A stretch of DNA of 64,000 bases, from the NCBI RefSeq assembly GCF_006636205.1, contig NZ_VIGB01000003.1, forward strand, positions 2,108,001-2,172,000, written 5' to 3'. The notes below the pieces were generated by a model that ran no database searches, was not told the origin of the DNA, and worked only from the letters and a program-made list of their open reading frames with translations. The position numbers and the translations under genes are program-made. The DNA is from Kitasatospora acidiphila (lineage in GTDB: Bacteria; Actinomycetota; Actinomycetes; Streptomycetales; Streptomycetaceae). Positions 60,239 through 64,000 of this stretch are shown here, in pieces (position 1 is the stretch's first letter; each line of letters begins with the position of its first letter).

Positions 60239-61521
60239 GCCGACAGCCGGATCGGGAGCCGGACCGCCAACCGCCAGTGCTGCGGCCCGTGCGGGCCGGC
60301 GTCGAGGTCACCGTGCAGCAGCCGCACCCGCTCCGCCAGCCCGGGCAGACCGTGCCCGGAGGTCGGAAAGGCACCCGGGCCCGTGCCCGGGCTCGCCCCG
60401 GTCCGGTTGACCACACTGAGCTCCAGTCCGTCCGGCGCGGCCACCACCCGGACCTCGATCGGACCGCCCGCCCCGTGCCGCAACGCGTTCGTCAGCCCCT
60501 CCTGCAGGATCCGGTACGCCGCCCGGGAGAGCGTCCCCTGCACCTGGTCCAGCTGGCCCGACAGCTCCGGCTCCACCACCGCGCCCGCGTGCCGCAACCG
60601 CTCCAGCAGCTCGGGCAGGTCGGCCAGGGTCCGGGTCGGCGCCGTCCCCGCCTCCTCCTCGCGCAGCACGCCCAGCACGTAGTCCAGGTCCTCCAGCGCG
60701 GCCCGGGTCGACTCCTCGATGCTGCGCAGGGCGGCCCGCGCCGCCACCGGGTCGACGGAGAGCACCTCGCCCGCCACCGCCGCCTGGATGGTGGCCGCCG
60801 TCAGCGTGTGCCCGATCGAGTCGTGCAACTCGTGGGCCAGCCGGTTGCGTTCGGCCAGCTGCTGCTCCCGTTCGGCCGCCAGCGCGAGCCGCTCGGCCGA
60901 CGACGGTCCCAGCAGCCTCGGCGCCAACCACCGCAGAGCGCCCGTCAGCACCGCGCACAGCGCCGGCACCAGCAGCAGGCAGGCGAGCGCCAGCACCCAG
61001 CTCCAGACGCCCGTCACCCGCACCGACCAGTTGAACAGGCTCAGCCCCGCGTCGTTGCCGGTCCACCCGCCCGGCAGGGCCACGCCCAAGCCGAGCAGCA
61101 CCATGCTCGCCAGGCCTCCCGTCCACCCCAGTGCCACGTGCAGCAGCAGCCAGAGCGGAGTGCGCCAGCGGTCGGCAGCGGACGGCACGGCGCGGGCCGG
61201 CACGGCAGGAGTCGGCCCGGCGCCGGTTGGGCGCGCCGCCTGACGACCCGCCGCCAAGTCCGGCAGCGGCACCCCCAGCAGTCGCCGGGCGCAGGCGATC
61301 AGCACCCGCCGGGTGGTGCGGGCCAGCCCGAGCACGGCGACCAGCGCCGCCCAGACCAGCAGGGTCAGAACAGCGCGGGCGGCGGAGGGAGCCGAGCGCC
61401 AGACCAGCACCGGCACCATGGCGAACGGCAGCAGTGGCAGGCTCAACAACGCGCCGCAGTAGGCGAACAGCGCACCGGTATACGTGGAGCCGCGCAGCAG
61501 CGGCCGGATTCCCCTGATCAT
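60235..61521 (-). CDS. Sensor histidine kinase of the NarX/DesK type (HisKA_3)
   Basis: 428 residues from ATG 61519-61521. The N-terminal region has at least four membrane segments (GALFAYCGALLSLPLLPFAM, AVLTLLVWAALVAVLGLART, LLLHVALGWTGGLASMVLLG, VWSWVLALACLLLVPALCAV). The dimerisation/phosphoacceptor HELHDSIGHTLTAATIQA carries the histidine, and the HATPase end shows LQEGLTNALRHGAGG (N box) and GHGLPGLAERVRLL (G box). It phosphorylates the adjacent LuxR regulator. Signal unknown; membrane-sensing type with short loops. Confidence 0.92.
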   Translation of the reverse strand: MIRGIRPLLRGSTYTGALFAYCGALLSLPLLPFAMVPVLVWRSAPSAARAVLTLLVWAALVAVLGLARTTRRVLIACARRLLGVPLPDLAAGRQAARPTGAGPTPAVPARAVPSAADRWRTPLWLLLHVALGWTGGLASMVLLGLGVALPGGWTGNDAGLSLFNWSVRVTGVWSWVLALACLLLVPALCAVLTGALRWLAPRLLGPSSAERLALAAEREQQLAERNRLAHELHDSIGHTLTAATIQAAVAGEVLSVDPVAARAALRSIEESTRAALEDLDYVLGVLREEEAGTAPTRTLADLPELLERLRHAGAVVEPELSGQLDQVQGTLSRAAYRILQEGLTNALRHGAGGPIEVRVVAAPDGLELSVVNRTGASPGTGPGAFPTSGHGLPGLAERVRLLHGDLDAGPHGPQHWRLAVRLPIRLSA

Positions 61522-61659
61522 GATCGCCAGTATGGCCGGGCAGCTCACCGGCGGCCTCCCCCGATCGAGGGAGCGCTTTCTCCCGCCTTGCCGCGATGCG
61601 CGCCCCGCGGTCCGGCGACCAGGATCGTGCCCTGCCACGTTGACGGATGGGGACGGCCG

Positions 61660-62079
61660 ATGAACACGCAAGAGCTGGAGACGTCACCGCATCCCCGGGC
61701 TCCGACCGCCTCGGCTCCAGCGCGGGCCCGGGGGCGCGGCCGGGGCGGGCCGCCTGCGACCGACGCGAACGGCCTGGCCGCGACGGCCGTGGAACTGGGC
61801 GTCAATGCCTTGCTCAGCTCGCTCTTCCTGATCGGCGGCCTGCTCGGCCTGGTCGGCCTGGTCCTGGGCACCGCCGCCCTGAAGAGAGCCATGAGCACCA
61901 GCACCGGCCGACGCCAGTCCGTCACCGCCGTGGTGACGTCGTTCATCGCGATCGCGGTCTCCGCCCTGGTCGCGCTCCTCGCCCTCTGGTGCGCCCACCG
62001 GTTCCATGGCTCCTACCAGTTGAACCACGTCCACCAGTACGGCAGAAGGCTGCTGCACCTCATGCTGGGGCGCGCTTGA
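61660..62079 (+). CDS. Small DUF4190-like membrane protein
   Basis: 139 residues from ATG 61660. A flexible charged N-terminus (about 45 residues) precedes two hydrophobic segments (ALLSSLFLIGGLLGLVGLVL and VTSFIAIAVSALVALLALWC) joined by a short loop. The pattern LGTAALKRAMSTSTGRRQSV is like DUF4190 proteins of Streptomyces. The C-terminus is histidine-rich (YQLNHVHQYGRRLLHLM). Divergent from the kinase gene. Confidence 0.6.
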   Translation: MNTQELETSPHPRAPTASAPARARGRGRGGPPATDANGLAATAVELGVNALLSSLFLIGGLLGLVGLVLGTAALKRAMSTSTGRRQSVTAVVTSFIAIAVSALVALLALWCAHRFHGSYQLNHVHQYGRRLLHLMLGRA

Positions 62080-62211
62080 ACGGTGGGCCGATCGCCCCCG
62101 CCCCCGCCGGGTACGGCACTTGATCACGGCCGGCGCGGCGAACGTACTCCTCGCGGAAGAAGCCGCCGCCCCGATAGGGGCCCAGGTGCCGGGGATGACC
62201 GGGAGTTGGGG

Positions 62212-64000
<1,789 letters not shown>

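Overview
This is a 64 kb piece of a high-GC actinomycete chromosome, most likely Streptomycetaceae (Streptomyces or Kitasatospora). The evidence is family content and codon use: paired DUF5753 helix-turn-helix and DUF397 genes, DUF6879, DUF5994 and DUF5996 proteins, three SARP/AfsR-type regulators, strong third-position GC bias, many GTG and TTG starts, GTGA/ATGA stop-start overlaps, and a rare TTA codon. No database was consulted; all names rest on reading the sequence.

Layout. 1-7 kb: end of a phytanoyl-CoA dioxygenase-like gene, an NAD-dependent epimerase/reductase, a small monooxygenase, then a developmental-type regulatory island (ATPase plus three tiny overlapping genes, divergent from an HTH/DUF397 pair; a Nudix hydrolase; a DUF6879 plus HTH cassette). 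7.4-8.6 kb: a 49-residue Gly/Asp-rich peptide followed by a protein-isoaspartyl-methyltransferase-like enzyme, which resembles a minimal aspartimide-type RiPP system. 9-16 kb: secreted tripeptidyl peptidase, acetyltransferases, an IS630 remnant lying beside a duplicated scrap of the DUF6879 region, an S9 peptidase and a membrane protein. 17-20 kb: SigJ-type ECF sigma factor and an NADH-dehydrogenase-like flavoprotein, with a CRP-like palindrome between them. 20.3-21.6 kb: a 17-codon leader peptide and an SD-masking hairpin ahead of an acetyltransferase, then a second IF-1. 21.8-24.9 kb: small subunit, GMC flavoprotein and acetoacetate-decarboxylase-like operon. 25-32.6 kb: ketosynthase fragment, CapA-like lipoprotein, and a cell-envelope module (PBP4-type carboxypeptidase, small lipoprotein, two-component system, M60-like metalloprotease) sharing a 16-bp operator.

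33-42 kb: DUF5994, an APC permease, and a five-gene amino-acid uptake and catabolism operon (binding protein, permease, ATPase, M20 hydrolase, RpiR regulator), then a secreted B-lectin. 42-49 kb: three SARP regulators, two of them convergent on a 27-bp perfect hairpin. 49-64 kb: quinone oxidoreductase, DUF5996, polyprenyl synthetase, S53 peptidase, YtcJ-like amidohydrolase, a clavaminate-synthase-like dioxygenase paired with an unrecognised helical protein, initiator tRNA, a NarL-type two-component system, an aldo/keto reductase and the end of a zinc alcohol dehydrogenase.

One caution governs the annotation: seven reading frames (in sigJ, the decarboxylase-like gene, the ketosynthase fragment, twice in the ABC ATPase, one SARP and the dioxygenase) are each broken by what looks like one missing G or C in a short G/C run. 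This pattern is more typical of homopolymer undercalling than of real gene decay, so these are annotated as single genes with a probable sequence error.
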